A stretch of DNA of 64,000 nucleotides from Polytrichum commune (taxonomy: Eukaryota; Streptophyta; Polytrichopsida; Polytrichales; Polytrichaceae), in assembly GCA_950295325.1 (NCBI GenBank), contig OX485809.1:37391081-37455080 (forward strand), given 5' to 3'. The translations under genes were made by a program, and so were the position numbers. Position 1 is the stretch's first letter. Each line of letters starts with the position of its first letter. Below are positions 1 to 11,111 of this stretch, piece after piece. The notes beneath the pieces were generated by a model that was given only the letters and a program-made list of their open reading frames with translations, did no database searches and had not been told where the DNA came from.

Positions 1-200
1 AGGGTCAAACGCAAAAGCAAATATTACAATTACAATTCACAAGTACTTTGTGGTAGTTGATATTTTGTTACCTATATGTTTACAAAGTTTCTTAAAATAT
101 GGGGAAATAGGACATTCCCTTGCTCCTCCTTGTATGTGTTGGTGAGAGGGGATCATTGCAAACAACTGTACCTCATATTCATCCAACACATGCAACAACC

Positions 201-530
201 ATGAAATAGCATGTAGTTCATAAGTTAATTGTTTAGTTATTCTGACAAGGAAATTGACTTTTAAGACCCCGAATAAGTCTAGTCCAAGTCATTTGAGATG
301 AATCAACCATAAATCTATAGGAGTCCAGTTTTTATGTTGGGATGAATGAGAGGTATGATCAAATGCAAATGAAATAGCATGTAATCCAAAGGTTGATTTG
401 TTCAGTTATTTTGACACTGGATCTAGCTTTCAAAACCTCCAATATGTGAAGTTCAAGTCATTTGCAATGAATTAACCATATAAGAGGTCAAAGTTTTTAT
501 GTGGGGTGAATGAGAGGTATGATCATTTGC
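201..530. repeat. Diverged tandem duplication, unit about 168 bp
   Basis: The word 'atgaaatagcatgta' starts at 201 and again at 369. Both units then pass through 'aagtcatttg.gatgaat.aaccata' and end in 'gaatgagaggtatgatc'. A related copy in the opposite orientation lies near 61870-62010 (shared words 'ctagtccaagtcatttgaga' and 'ggggtct'). This indicates a dispersed repeat family rather than a gene. Confidence 0.6.
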
Positions 531-1542
531 AAGGATTCCCTCTTGCCATCCAGGCTTCAATTGTCAAGATTCAAGCTTTAGCATAGGAGGTTGACCACCA
601 ATATTATACCTCAAGTGTCAAGAGTCCTTAAGACAATTTAGTTTTTACTTGAACCTGAAAGATTAGGATGCACATAGTCCAATCCTATTATAATACATTT
701 CTTTGAGTTGTCCGTTCCTAAGTATATGCCTTGACATATACCACTCAAATAGGTACAATAATAAGTTTCCACTTAACCTTGAAAATTCATGTGGTCCATT
801 ATGGGCCTCAAGATGTTGTATGAAGCTGTTAAAAGGTAATTATTTTTCTTTTTTAGGTAATCGTTTTTTAAAAAGGACCCCATCTAGCATTAATCCATTT
901 ATCATTGGTATTCCTCCAAGTTTCAATTGGAACACACTTGTACAAAAATTGAGAGATTTGAGCTCATATGAGTGACCCAAATGTAAATACATTCCACATA
1001 TATCTTATCATTGTCGTTACATAAAATTGTAGTTTCACTTCCTCCTTGCAGTAGGTTGCATCAACTATAGTTTTAGTCTCATAGACCAAATAAACTATGA
1101 TACCAATACTTTTTGAGGGCTCATATAAACTATTGCACAAGCCATAAAGCTCACTATACATATATGCACATTTCAGGATTAAGAAGAGTTACACATCTCA
1201 CCTATCACATGCAAAATATCTAATTCAATTTAAGCATGGCCAAGCTTTTGTTCCTTGATTGAAAGTTTACCCAAGGACAAACATGACTTAAAGTTAACAA
1301 TGAGATAGAGATCACGGTGACCTACAAGCTCATCAAGAACATCGAAGTCCATGTTGTAAGAGAATGTATAATCATTGAGAATCACAAACTTTGCAACATG
1401 TGTATAAGGATATTATGGTAGGGTCAAATTTAGATAAAGTATTCAAATGTGAAACTTTGACAAAAAAAAATTTCAAATGCAATATATTAAAGTTATCATG
1501 TAGAGTATCTCAAAAGCATGTTTTGGTAGGGAGTTTCGCTCC

Positions 1543-1810
1543 ACTTTTGACATTTTATAATGTTTAAGGAGCATTCAAGTGGTGTCGGAATTCCCAAGTT
1601 TGATGATATGAAGGGATGACATTTGATGTTGGTCAACAGACACTAGTACAAAAAGGAATTTTGAGACAAACTTATGAAAACACCTAAAATGATGCTCTCG
1701 AAAGTTTGACAAGGAGTTCATTTTTATATAGCCGTTTCTTGACCAAAGTCAAACACCTCCACATGAACGCTCCTTTAGCAATATAAAATGTCAAAAGTTT
1801 GGGGAGATCA
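1543..1810. mobile_element. Fold-back (MITE-like) element
   Basis: An inverted repeat of about 50 bp is visible. The left arm near 1545-1590 reads 'acttttgacattttata' and then an 'aaggagc.ttca.gtgg' pattern. The right arm near 1760-1800 is its reverse complement. The left half recurs in diverged form at about 21940-22030 inside UTP20 intron 9 ('gttcaagtggtgtcagaa'), so it belongs to a family. Superfamily and target duplication are not resolved. Confidence 0.5.
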
Positions 1811-3588
1811 TCATCAAAGTGGAATTTTATGTTTGACTAATGGAAAACCCCAAGGGGGCTCCTCAAGCAATTAGAGTTACCAACAAGGCGTGTCATATGC
1901 CACTGGAATATAGGCATCCAATCAAGAAAATTTACCACATTAGGCACATGCATGTAGCTCATGTGGTAGACAACTTCCAAAGCAAACAACAAATGGTGGA
2001 CTGGAGGAGTAACAAGCAAAGATTAGAACCTGAAAATAGACTCAAGGGTGTAGATCTTGGATGCAATCATCATGATGGCAAGAGAGCAAAGGAATTATAA
2101 GTAAGCTAGACGTACCTAATTTGGTTACTTATCTTAATCAAATACCTGAATTTGAGTGGTATGTGGTTTGGTGTGGCTTCAAGAACAAATATCAAAAGGC
2201 ATGTGTTTATACAAGATTGGATTACATGCTCAAAGTATTATAATTATCATACATTCAGTAGTGAACATAATTCAAAGAACCTATATGGGCGTTTAATGAG
2301 CATGATAATCTTCACTTTGATAATGAATGAGATTTTGCATGAGCTCTGTGAATTATGAGGAAAATGGCCTTGATTTGAATTTGCTAACCATTTCATGAGC
2401 TTACAAAATTGCATGTTTCATATCGTAGGAGAAGTGAGCTAAAAAGTGAGCATTTAAGACCCATCTACCTTGATTGGATTCATGAAATCCACATCACCAT
2501 GAAGCCATTTGGTAGGTAGATACTTCAAAGAGGTAAGAGCTCAATTTGCATTGAAGTTCCCAATACAGAGCTATCTGTAGCAAAAGCTACAAGGACAACC
2601 CAAAGACTTGAGCAAACCACTCAAGCTACACAGAGCACATCCTGCGTGACATGCCAATATTGAAGATGCCAAATCGAAGAGCTTCAGCCTATATCAACTT
2701 CAACATATGGAAGTGGAATGAAGAATGGTTAACAATGTCGATATGTCTTTCTAAATGCTCGAAAGAGAATTGTTGTGTTCATCAACACAGGTTCTCACTG
2801 CGAGTTGAAATTGGAGTACATATCTTGAAACTGGCTCTAGAGTTTCTTCCAAAGCATGAGCTAGTTTTTTGCATGACTCGTGTCCACGAAAGCTTGATCT
2901 AATGATTCATCATGCCTCTGCAGTAGCCGAAATTTTGTTGGCATTGAAATGAGGACATGGGGTACATGGGCTCAAATGACAAGATTGTTGAAGGCCTCAA
3001 CACATGCCCTGGTATATTGCAGTTGTCGACCTTCCAGTGTGCATCCAAGTGCCAATAATTGTGTCCAATGCTAATCTCAAACTGGTTGTGAAATAGGTTG
3101 GCACCCATGGTTGCGATCATTAATCCTTCTGTTCAGCACTAATTTTCCTGCGACATTTTCCACAACATCAGCTGTAATGTCAGCCACAATCATAACCACT
3201 TCATGTGTTTTCCAGCTTATATCTCTAGTCATACTTCTATTTCCAATTCTAATGTGTTTTCATGTCTTATTCACAACACATTTGAACAATTCTGTTGTTG
3301 ATACTTTACCTCAAAAGGCACTACTAAAAAGTGATATTTCAAATTCAGCAGCCCTCTGTACAGCAGTCAGCTTTACAGTAAACAACCTATTGCGTTGAAT
3401 GTACTTGATGTCAATTTTTATAATTTACACATCTGGTTTTGTGTGCTTATATGGTTGTGCAGGAAAGTGTGTCTAGCTCGACTCTGTAGATTATTGGATC
3501 AAATTCATTAGAAACTGTACCTTACAGACTATTGATTTGTGTAATGTTTCTGCAATAAACACGGGGTGAAGAAATTTGACGCATAGCA

Positions 3589-6500
3589 TCATGATATTCT
3601 TACATGTGAGAGACGTGATATCAAGGGGACTTCCTCCTCATTTGAGATTTGAGTGGGAATCAGAGGGTCTTCCACCTCTGTTTTCAAGCCATCTTCGCTT
3701 CTTCCACTTTCTAGATCCAAGGTCTTTTCTTCAAGCATTTGGTCCTGCAATGAATGAGCTTACCAGCATTCAGCAAAACTATGCACTCCTTGAACCTTGA
3801 GTAAACTAGTCATACGAATCAGGATGCCCACCAACATATTACCAAATGACATCAGCTACTCGCAATTCAGCATAGAGAATCCTTTTAGACAAATTGCACG
3901 GGATCTAAAATGCTCAAGTCAATCTGTTTCAAGTCTCTGCACACGGGAATAAGTGTAGACCAAGATTACGACTCGTTACTTTTTTAGGATGTGGAAGAGA
4001 GGAAAGATCTTAAGAAATGTGTACACCTGGGATCTAGTGTTAAGTGTCTTCTGAAAAGAGACTAATTGGGTCAGGACAGGATATCTGGCCAAGAAATCAT
4101 GAGAAATCACAAGCAGTGAGATCACCTTTGGCTTGTCAGGAGAAGAATCAATCGGTAGCGGCTTAGCAGCATTAGAGTCTTTCATTTTCAAGTAGTTATA
4201 CAAAACTACACCACTGAGTGCTGCAACACAAAACAACAGCAACCACATGTCATATTAAAATGTCTCTCCCCATCTTTTCTTGCCTAATGAAGATGCCAAA
4301 CGAGGTGCACCCACTTCTAGTTTCATAGTGGTCAGGTCAAGATATATTGATGACGTGACTGTTCCTGTCATTTTCAAGTAGTTATACAAAACTACACCAC
4401 TGAGTGCTGCAACACAAAACAACAGCAACCACATGTCATATTAAAATGTCTCTCCCCATCTTTTCTTGCCTAATGAAGATGCCAAACGAGGTGCACCCAC
4501 TTCTAGTTTCATAGTGGTCAGGTCAAGATATATTGATGACGTGACTGTTCCTGATTGGATACGAGGAAACACATTATCACCTGTAATTGATGACCATGCT
4601 AATAACCCAACCACTACGTCCAATAATGGGTATGTGTCACCCAGCCATAGGTTGCAGTAGACACACAATACTTAACTTGCCGCTGCCATAGCTCAATAGA
4701 TTACCTAGTTCATAATGGTCAGGCTAAGAAACTTTGTTGTTGTGATTATTCTTGATTGGATACAAGGAGGCACATTCTCACTTGTAACGAATGACCATGC
4801 CATCGCATGAACACTACATTCGATAATGGACATTGGTCGACCTACCTCGCCACTACCACGATTTGGTAGGTTAGGTACCTATTACAACCCAAACCCATGG
4901 CAAGGCTCCTTGCATCCACTACAACAAACATCTTATTTAGTGCGGCCGACACTATTCATCATCGACCCACATTACTGGGTGACAAGCATTGGATGGCAAC
5001 CTGAGAGGGTATCACATGACACTTGGTGCTACATGAGAAGTCACAAAGATCACTGTAATCAACATGTGATACACCGATTTCAATGTCACACTAAATCAGA
5101 TGTTTAGTGTACCTAGTTCATAATCCAAGAAAGCACACTCTGCAATAGGCAAGTGGTAATAACACAAAATTGGGAGCAGAGTAAATACCAACAGTGTAAC
5201 CCAAGATATTGAGGACTGTGAGCTTGGAATCCGGGAAGAGGATGGTAGAGAGACCAATGAGGATCCAATCCTTGAGCACCCCTGCAACCCTCACGGTGAT
5301 GGCACCAGTTCGACCAATGACAAGGAAGACGGAGAAGTTGAGAGCCAGAGCACACAGAGCATTTGTAAAGAACACCCAGAAGTCAAATTTCAAGTTGGGA
5401 GCCACCATCATAGCAGGCTTTTCCAATATCGCCCAAGGAACAGATAGGAAGAGGAAACTGCAGGGACATCAAAATAGCTACATGAGACAGTGTGCATATA
5501 ATGATAATGACACTTACCTTCAACCACCTCAAGAAGAATTTTCAATTATAAAATTACTTCGGTTTACTAGCATAGCATTCTTAAGTGGTGAAGTGGGTGT
5601 TCTCCTTAGATAAGCATAGAGAGTATAACACTAGGTGAGATACTTTTTGCCAAAAACCTTCATTGAATCTTCGTTGAATTTTAGCCAATTCAAGTAAAAA
5701 CATTACCCTTAGCAAAAATTCAAGACTGACTCTTGGTAGCTGGGAGAAGGCTTTGTCCAAAGATAGGCAACAATGAGGTGTTCACAAACGAGAGCTTGCC
5801 ACTTGCCTATGCTCGGCATTCATGCATGTACTCAATGACCTTGATTCTTGAATGAGAACGTCCTCACACATGCTTAAGAATGGTATGGCACGTCATATGA
5901 GAATCACTAAATTATCTCATGATAAGTGCTCTGGCTATCTTATGCAGTAACCATTTTGTTAGATTCCCCTCGATATTGTTGTCATAGCACTTGGACACCA
6001 GATAAAAGATGCAAGTAATCTTCTCAAAAGAGTTTATTTGTTAGATCATGTAGAACCATGACTTTGCAGTACATGCTTGGAGGTGGTGTGGAGGTTTGAA
6101 TGTTCTATATCGGTTTGGTTCATTAAGGTCAAACACATTTGGTATGCCAAGAGGTGCTAAAATATGTTCGACCCTCAATGATCCGAAATAGGTTGCTCTT
6201 CATGCAAATTTAAACACTACCTCCAAGCATACACCACAAGTGGAAGAACTTAGTGTTATTGTATGCAAAACAAATCAATGGGAAATCATAGGGTACCAAC
6301 TCTCAACAAAAAGTCCCATTGAGTTCAAAGTATAACTCTTGTTACTCAAAAAGCTTCTTTGTTAGATGTAGAACTCATAAGGTATTATGTGTCCAAGCAA
6401 CAAGAAGCAGTCCTGATTTCACCAATGTATAAGTTTTCACTGCAAGAGTCGTTATTGAGAGCAGTGCACCTGCATGGCGCAATGTAGTACAAGCTGGTGA

Positions 6501-8626
6501 TGGGATTCAAAGTGAGTCCTTTCTTCTGGAGGAGAACTTGTGTAAGCACCAAACGAAGTGCCTCGGCCGCTATCCCTGTAACCTGGAAGAGAGTTCCCAC
6601 AATGTTGAAATGGATCTCACCAACTGAAGCAATCACAACGCCAGCACTAATAAGGATCATGTTCCAGAAGATGTCGCAGCGGGGCTTGTCAGTTCTCATT
6701 AAAATGGCCATCAAGAATGTCGCCACAGGCACTGCCAAAAGTAAACAATGTCAATATCCTCAGTGGATCCAATTTTGTAGAAAAAGAAAGACGGAAAGAA
6801 AGATGACTCTGATGTTGCCACCAGCATATATTATGGTGTTGCTTCAAATTCAAGCTAGTCTAAACTCTTTGATCTAAACGCAAAACAGGCATCACAACAA
6901 TTACAGGGATATCGAAGATTGCTGCCACGGGGGTGAAAGATCTGTTTCGCTCCCATACCTCCACAATGATTGGGTGGACCATAGGTGTGTAGGGTGCACC
7001 AGAAGGTCACCCATGCGAGTACTATTCTGGCCTAAGGGCGGCTTAACCTCAGAGTTCACATGGGAGCTGGATTAAGGCTTTGGTTTAAGCCACCCTTGAT
7101 GTTGACCTCCAACATCAATCAAGTCGTCTCCTGAGGTCTCTACCTCTACCACTGATAGTAGGGATTAGCTTATCAGAGATATCTTAGAGCAAAAAGAGTT
7201 TCAACCTTCGTATATTCATCTTGATTTTCAATTGTTGGTATTATATTGTCACAATGCTTTCAAAATGGCCTACTTTCATATGTGTACTGGTTCAATGAGA
7301 TCGAACAACAGTCAGTAAAGCATACTAGTTGCATCTACGGTCTTGGTAACACGACTTACTTAAAGCCTTGAGCATTTGGATAAATGCTACAGAAAGGTAG
7401 AGATAGGCCGTATTGCTGAACCTGCAAACAACAACAGTTTAGGATTGATTACTGAAAGGAGATGATTTACAGAGAGCTTATCAAATGAATCGGGGATCAT
7501 GAAATATAATGTGAAATACATGAAGTTGTCTTCTAAGGTTCTCCATGGATCCTTCAAACGCCAAGCAAAAACTCCTGGTCACTTGCATCGAACTTAAAAT
7601 TGGAGATTCTTAAACACTTACCATAGACTGGCCGCAAAGAAACCACTGATCGGTACCACAGAGGATATATAGCTGGCCATTATACAAGATAAAATGTATG
7701 TCAGAGGAGCATAGCATGAAACCGCTTTGAAATATAGAATCAGTTACTGATAGATCAGAATAGTCAATGTTGACAGAGATTGGTTCCAAGTAGCCATAAG
7801 GACTTCAAATTCAGTTAAAAAGAATAGCATATGGAAGCTCACATTTCAATACTCATTTTCACAGGCTCGACAACCTGCAGAGATATCAAAAAATTAGAAA
7901 CATCGCTCTCTTGCACAACGGTAAGTAGCCTTTAGTTCCTACCGGAAGAACTCTGAATTTAGTGCACAAAAATAGAGCGTCAATTGGATTTGATGATCTA
8001 TGCGATGAGGTTGAGTATTATCTTAACCTTGAAGACTCGGACAAGAAGAATTGCGATGAATCCAGAGAAACCCATGTGAATCATTGTAAGCGTTATGGGG
8101 TATGGAAATCCATAATGGTTTGATGACAGCACCCACTGCAATGCCAACATGGAGTGTTTTAGCATATGTACTTTGATTCAACCCGGAAATGTATACATAA
8201 GGTAAACGTGACACATTAGACTTTGAGAAATCATAGCAACAAGAGGGTATCTTAGAAGATTCCACAAATTGCCACTAAAACTTCCATTCACATTCACGCA
8301 TCCAAGAAAATTCGTAACTATGAAATCCAAGTTGAGAATCATGGCGTTGGCAAACAACAACTAACCGTTTAGATGCGTTTACCTACGCTCATTAAGTGAC
8401 ATTCAAATGTTGTTCAATGCACCACCTATTATGATAATGGATTTCTGGCAGGATTTCACTCCTCACTGTAATCATTCCTTATGATCGGATCGATAAAACC
8501 GTCCTGAAAAAAATTGCATACCTTGTTGTACAGAATTACCCCACAGGAAAGAGCAATATACAGGCCCAAGTAGCAATATGTTACGACAAGGGGGCTGCTA
8601 ACAACTTTGATCAAATCTTTCATCAT
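3589..8626 (-). CDS. Sugar-phosphate/phosphate translocator (TPT family, DMT superfamily), nine exons
   Basis: Nine exons join as complement(3589..3744, 4126..4220, 5189..5457, 6470..6731, 7360..7421, 7622..7672, 7843..7874, 8028..8135, 8522..8626). All have GT-AG borders and agreeing phases, giving 1,140 nt or 379 aa. The start is a double Met (8626 and 8623) followed by a hydrophobic helix ending GVILYNK. Conserved blocks follow: FPYPITLTMIHMGFSGF, TAYLYLSVAFIQMLKAL, GTLFQVTGIAAEALRLVLTQ, LTLNPITSLYYIAPC, FLVIGRTGAITVRVAGVLKD, GYTV/ALSGVVLYNY. The last exon encodes an acidic tail with PLISRLSH. Order, length and tail match the plant At3g17430-like translocators, which are predicted multi-pass antiporters; substrate and membrane cannot be told from sequence. 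The last exon could instead splice onward at a GTAAGA right after the SRLSH codons. Upstream UTR exons were not identified. Confidence 0.88.
4182..4553. repeat. Perfect 186-bp tandem duplication over an intron acceptor
   Basis: Copies 4182-4367 and 4368-4553 look identical base for base. Each contains, on the minus strand, the end of translocator intron 7 (pyrimidine tract and 'gttgcag' acceptor) plus the first 39 nt of exon 8. The gene therefore has two equivalent acceptors, after 4407 (proximal) and after 4221 (distal). The distal one restores the conserved C-terminus. The proximal one keeps the frame for about 50 codons and then meets a TAA at 4255-4257. Confidence 0.92.
6028..6342. mobile_element. 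Fold-back MITE copy in translocator intron 6
   Basis: The segment contains the family words 'catgcttggaggtggtgtgg', 'atgccaagaggtgctaaaat' and 'tgtatgcaaaacaa', and ends in 'gtcccattgagttcaaagtataac'-like sequence. The arms around 6070-6110 and 6210-6250 are inverted relative to each other. Other copies lie in UTP20 introns and the UTP20 upstream region. Confidence 0.6.
6985..7098 (-). pseudogene. 5S rRNA-like sequence (relic or 5S-derived SINE)
   Basis: Read on the minus strand, the segment follows plant 5S rRNA across about 110 nt. It has a 'tcccatgtgaactctgaggt' block, then 'ttaagc', 'agtagtact'-like 'atagtactcgc', and 'atgggtgacctt.ctgg', which corresponds to the 5S box C region. Many substitutions and a poorly conserved 5' end argue against a functional 5S gene. 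It lies in translocator intron 5 in the same orientation as the gene. A 5S-derived SINE is the main alternative. Confidence 0.6.
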
Positions 8627-10731
8627 CTTGTCAAGAACGTTGAAACTTGTCTGAAACTTGTCTTAATCAGCTTCCCGGTTTCACTTTCCTGATGCTAGTG
8701 AAAGTACTTGTCACCTGGCTCCTCACTGCAGGCCTGACATCCAGTTTAGTAGAGCTCTAAGAATTCAAGATATTAGTGCACAGAGAATCCATTGCAATTC
8801 CACGCCTTGACTGATTTTCCCATTTGAAGTTCCAACAGATATAATTACATATTTATTGATCTGCATGAAAGCATCACATGCAGGACCTGGAAACCTGGAA
8901 AGCCTCGCCAAGCGTCTCAATGGATATTTCTTAGGCACTCAAGGTGGTCGTGTTCCTATGATCATAATGTAAGCCTACTACTACAAGCTAAGGAAAAGGG
9001 TAAACACCATGAAGACACATGTGTAAAATTGATTGGACTTCGTCTTCATATTTTATGAACTACTCCACACACTCAATATCGAGATAACAATTGCGAGGAC
9101 CTCTGTATTCAGCTAAGGAATCAACAAACATGCACTGTCAATTTACAAACCGTTTTTTTTGGTTGATTCTTCATCATAGATTTACTAATGCAAAGCAAGT
9201 TTCATTCTGTAAATCTAATTGGCAGAAGTTGGAGACAAGGAAAAAAGGAACCGAATAACACCCAAATTCCTTATTCACCATCATCAACCCACATATTTTG
9301 CCTTGCAATCACTAGATGACAACTAGTGATGGTTACTCAAAAACCTATGGTTCATTTTGACATATCCAACCATTTTTCTGTTCCCTGCCACTTTCTGTCG
9401 CATCATATTTCAGTTTCTTGTACAGGGAGAAGAAAGATTGGAAAGGTTACTAGGGGAATACAGTGAATTGCTTAACTGCGGTAAGTGAGGGCTAGTAGGG
9501 GACAATGCCCAACATTCATTGACATAACCCGGCTCAAGCCATATCCACTGAACTGGTATGAGTTTTGCCTCCCCTAGTTTGACGCATTGTTACATTGTGG
9601 ATGTATCATGAAAATAAATGGCTAAGCTTAACAAACGCATAAGTCACAATGTCAGTGAGTCACGCACCTCAACACCTGCCACACCCTTCATTTGTACTCT
9701 GGGTAGGAGATCACAAAACAATGCTACCCCTCACCATCCTGTCTGTACTGGAAAGAATGCCAAGCAATAATCCCAAGAATTGCAGAGTGTCCACAACAAT
9801 AGTGCAATCAAAATCGCAGAGGCAAGTTACACAAAATTTAGTCGAATTCCAGCAGTTTCTCAAGACCAAATAAATCTATTTCACAAGAATGTGGAACAAG
9901 GAATCTGAGCTGTAATGCACCAAAATCACCATATCTTCAAATATGAACTCCTAAAAACTCTTCAAACATTCTTCTTCTTCTTCTTCCCTCCTCCAAGTAC
10001 ACAGAGTACAGATTTAACTCTAATTTTGTCTCCGGACTCAACCAACCTTCCCTGACAGAAATAAAATTGGAAGGCCACTGCACTTGTGGAATTTGAAGAA
10101 CTCCAACCTCCAATGCAGCAGAATTCTTACACACCTCGACGATGATCAAAAGACATGAATTTTCACCTCTTCTTCTTCTTACCATTACACTACATACATA
10201 CACAGACCGACACATGTAGAAGAAGTTTTCACGATTATCAAACACTCCTTCGCAGGCACGAGTTAGGAGTGCGCCAATGGGCCCAAGAGGGCGTGCGGCT
10301 CCGGATCCAGCGCCCACTGAGCTTGGAGCGGAGAGTGCAGGGATCGAGGTGAGAATGTACACCCAGCATACATTCTAAGTCTCGAAATGTACCATCCCGT
10401 AAGATGAAGTGGAGTAGTGGGAGTGCTAAACTTGGCAACTTGGAGTCCACTGCCGCCATGCTCCTGAGTCTGCGTCATTCAGAAAGTAAGTTAAATGGTA
10501 CCAAACCTCAAGAAGGCCCTCCTTAGCAGCTGAAGATGGTCAAAAAGCATCTCTTGTGTTTCCAAAAAAAGAAAAAAGAAAAATAATTACATGTGTGTAG
10601 GTACGTGCATATATATTTAAATAAAAAGTAATATTTTGAAGCAATGATGATTGAATTCCGATGAAAATCGTGTACAACAAAGGTTGATGCCCCAATCACA
10701 CCAGAAAGATTCGTGGACATCAGAGGGTGAA
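8627..10731. other. Upstream region of the translocator; no gene recognised
   Basis: I found no recognisable coding exon. A possible minus-strand acceptor ('cctgcag' then TGAGG, near 8725) would suit a 5' UTR exon just upstream of the start codon, but this is weak. The segment 9940-10480 is locally richer in G and C and has overlapping open frames on both strands. They share no motif with any family I know and may be UTR or promoter DNA of the translocator. Confidence 0.35.
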
Positions 10732-10734
10732 TCA

Positions 10735-11108
10735 GGGCCGGTTTACACTACGGTGGAGAAGTCCACCGGTCATGAAAAAAAGGGCGTTTCTCAATTGTGA
10801 TTGGTCGAAAATGCAACTCTTGACCGGTGGGTGTTTACACTAGGTGAAGAAAACAATGGTGGTGAACTTTTCTCATGGATGATAAAATGACATGGCCGCC
10901 TACATGGCGGCACTTTTTGGAGTTGGGCTTCTCCGGAGGAGGAGTTTCTTGTCCGGCCTCAAGAGGCCGGAGAAGCCCAACTCAATAAAAATATTTTATT
11001 GCCTTTAATTCTTCTCCGGCACATCCACCATTTGCCTCATATAACCATGTCTTGGCCAAGCATTCTTGACCGACCGGAGGCCTTCTCCACCGTAGTGTAA
11101 ACCGGCCC
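10735..11108. mobile_element. Tourist-like (PIF/Harbinger) MITE, 374 bp
   Basis: The ends are perfect 27-bp terminal inverted repeats starting GGGCCGGTTTACACTACGG. They are flanked by the 3-bp duplication TCA (10732-10734 and 11109-11111). The interior holds an inverted pair of about 20 bp ('gttgggcttctccgg' with its complement at about 10960). No transposase is encoded. The TIR and an internal 'gattggtcgaaaatgcaact' segment resemble the elements at 15066 and 59054. Confidence 0.88.
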
Positions 11109-11111
11109 TCA

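Larger units (their letters stand above)
1..3588. other. Gene-poor left end with diverged repeats
   Basis: I see no convincing gene here; the open frames are short, start in low-complexity DNA and resemble no family I know. Two repeat structures are listed separately (201-530 and 1543-1810). The segment 2140-2360 carries a 'tttgagtggtatgtggtttggtg' type motif that recurs in diverged form near 37950, 38310 and 39890, which suggests an old dispersed repeat. The DNA just left of 3589 is probably the 3' UTR of the translocator gene, but I found no clear poly(A) signal. Confidence 0.5.

Noticed and set aside
9937-10362. Minus-strand 141-codon frame as a gene
   Set aside because: It has no domain and overlaps competing frames in all phases. 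Its local GC-richness may reflect a UTR or promoter.
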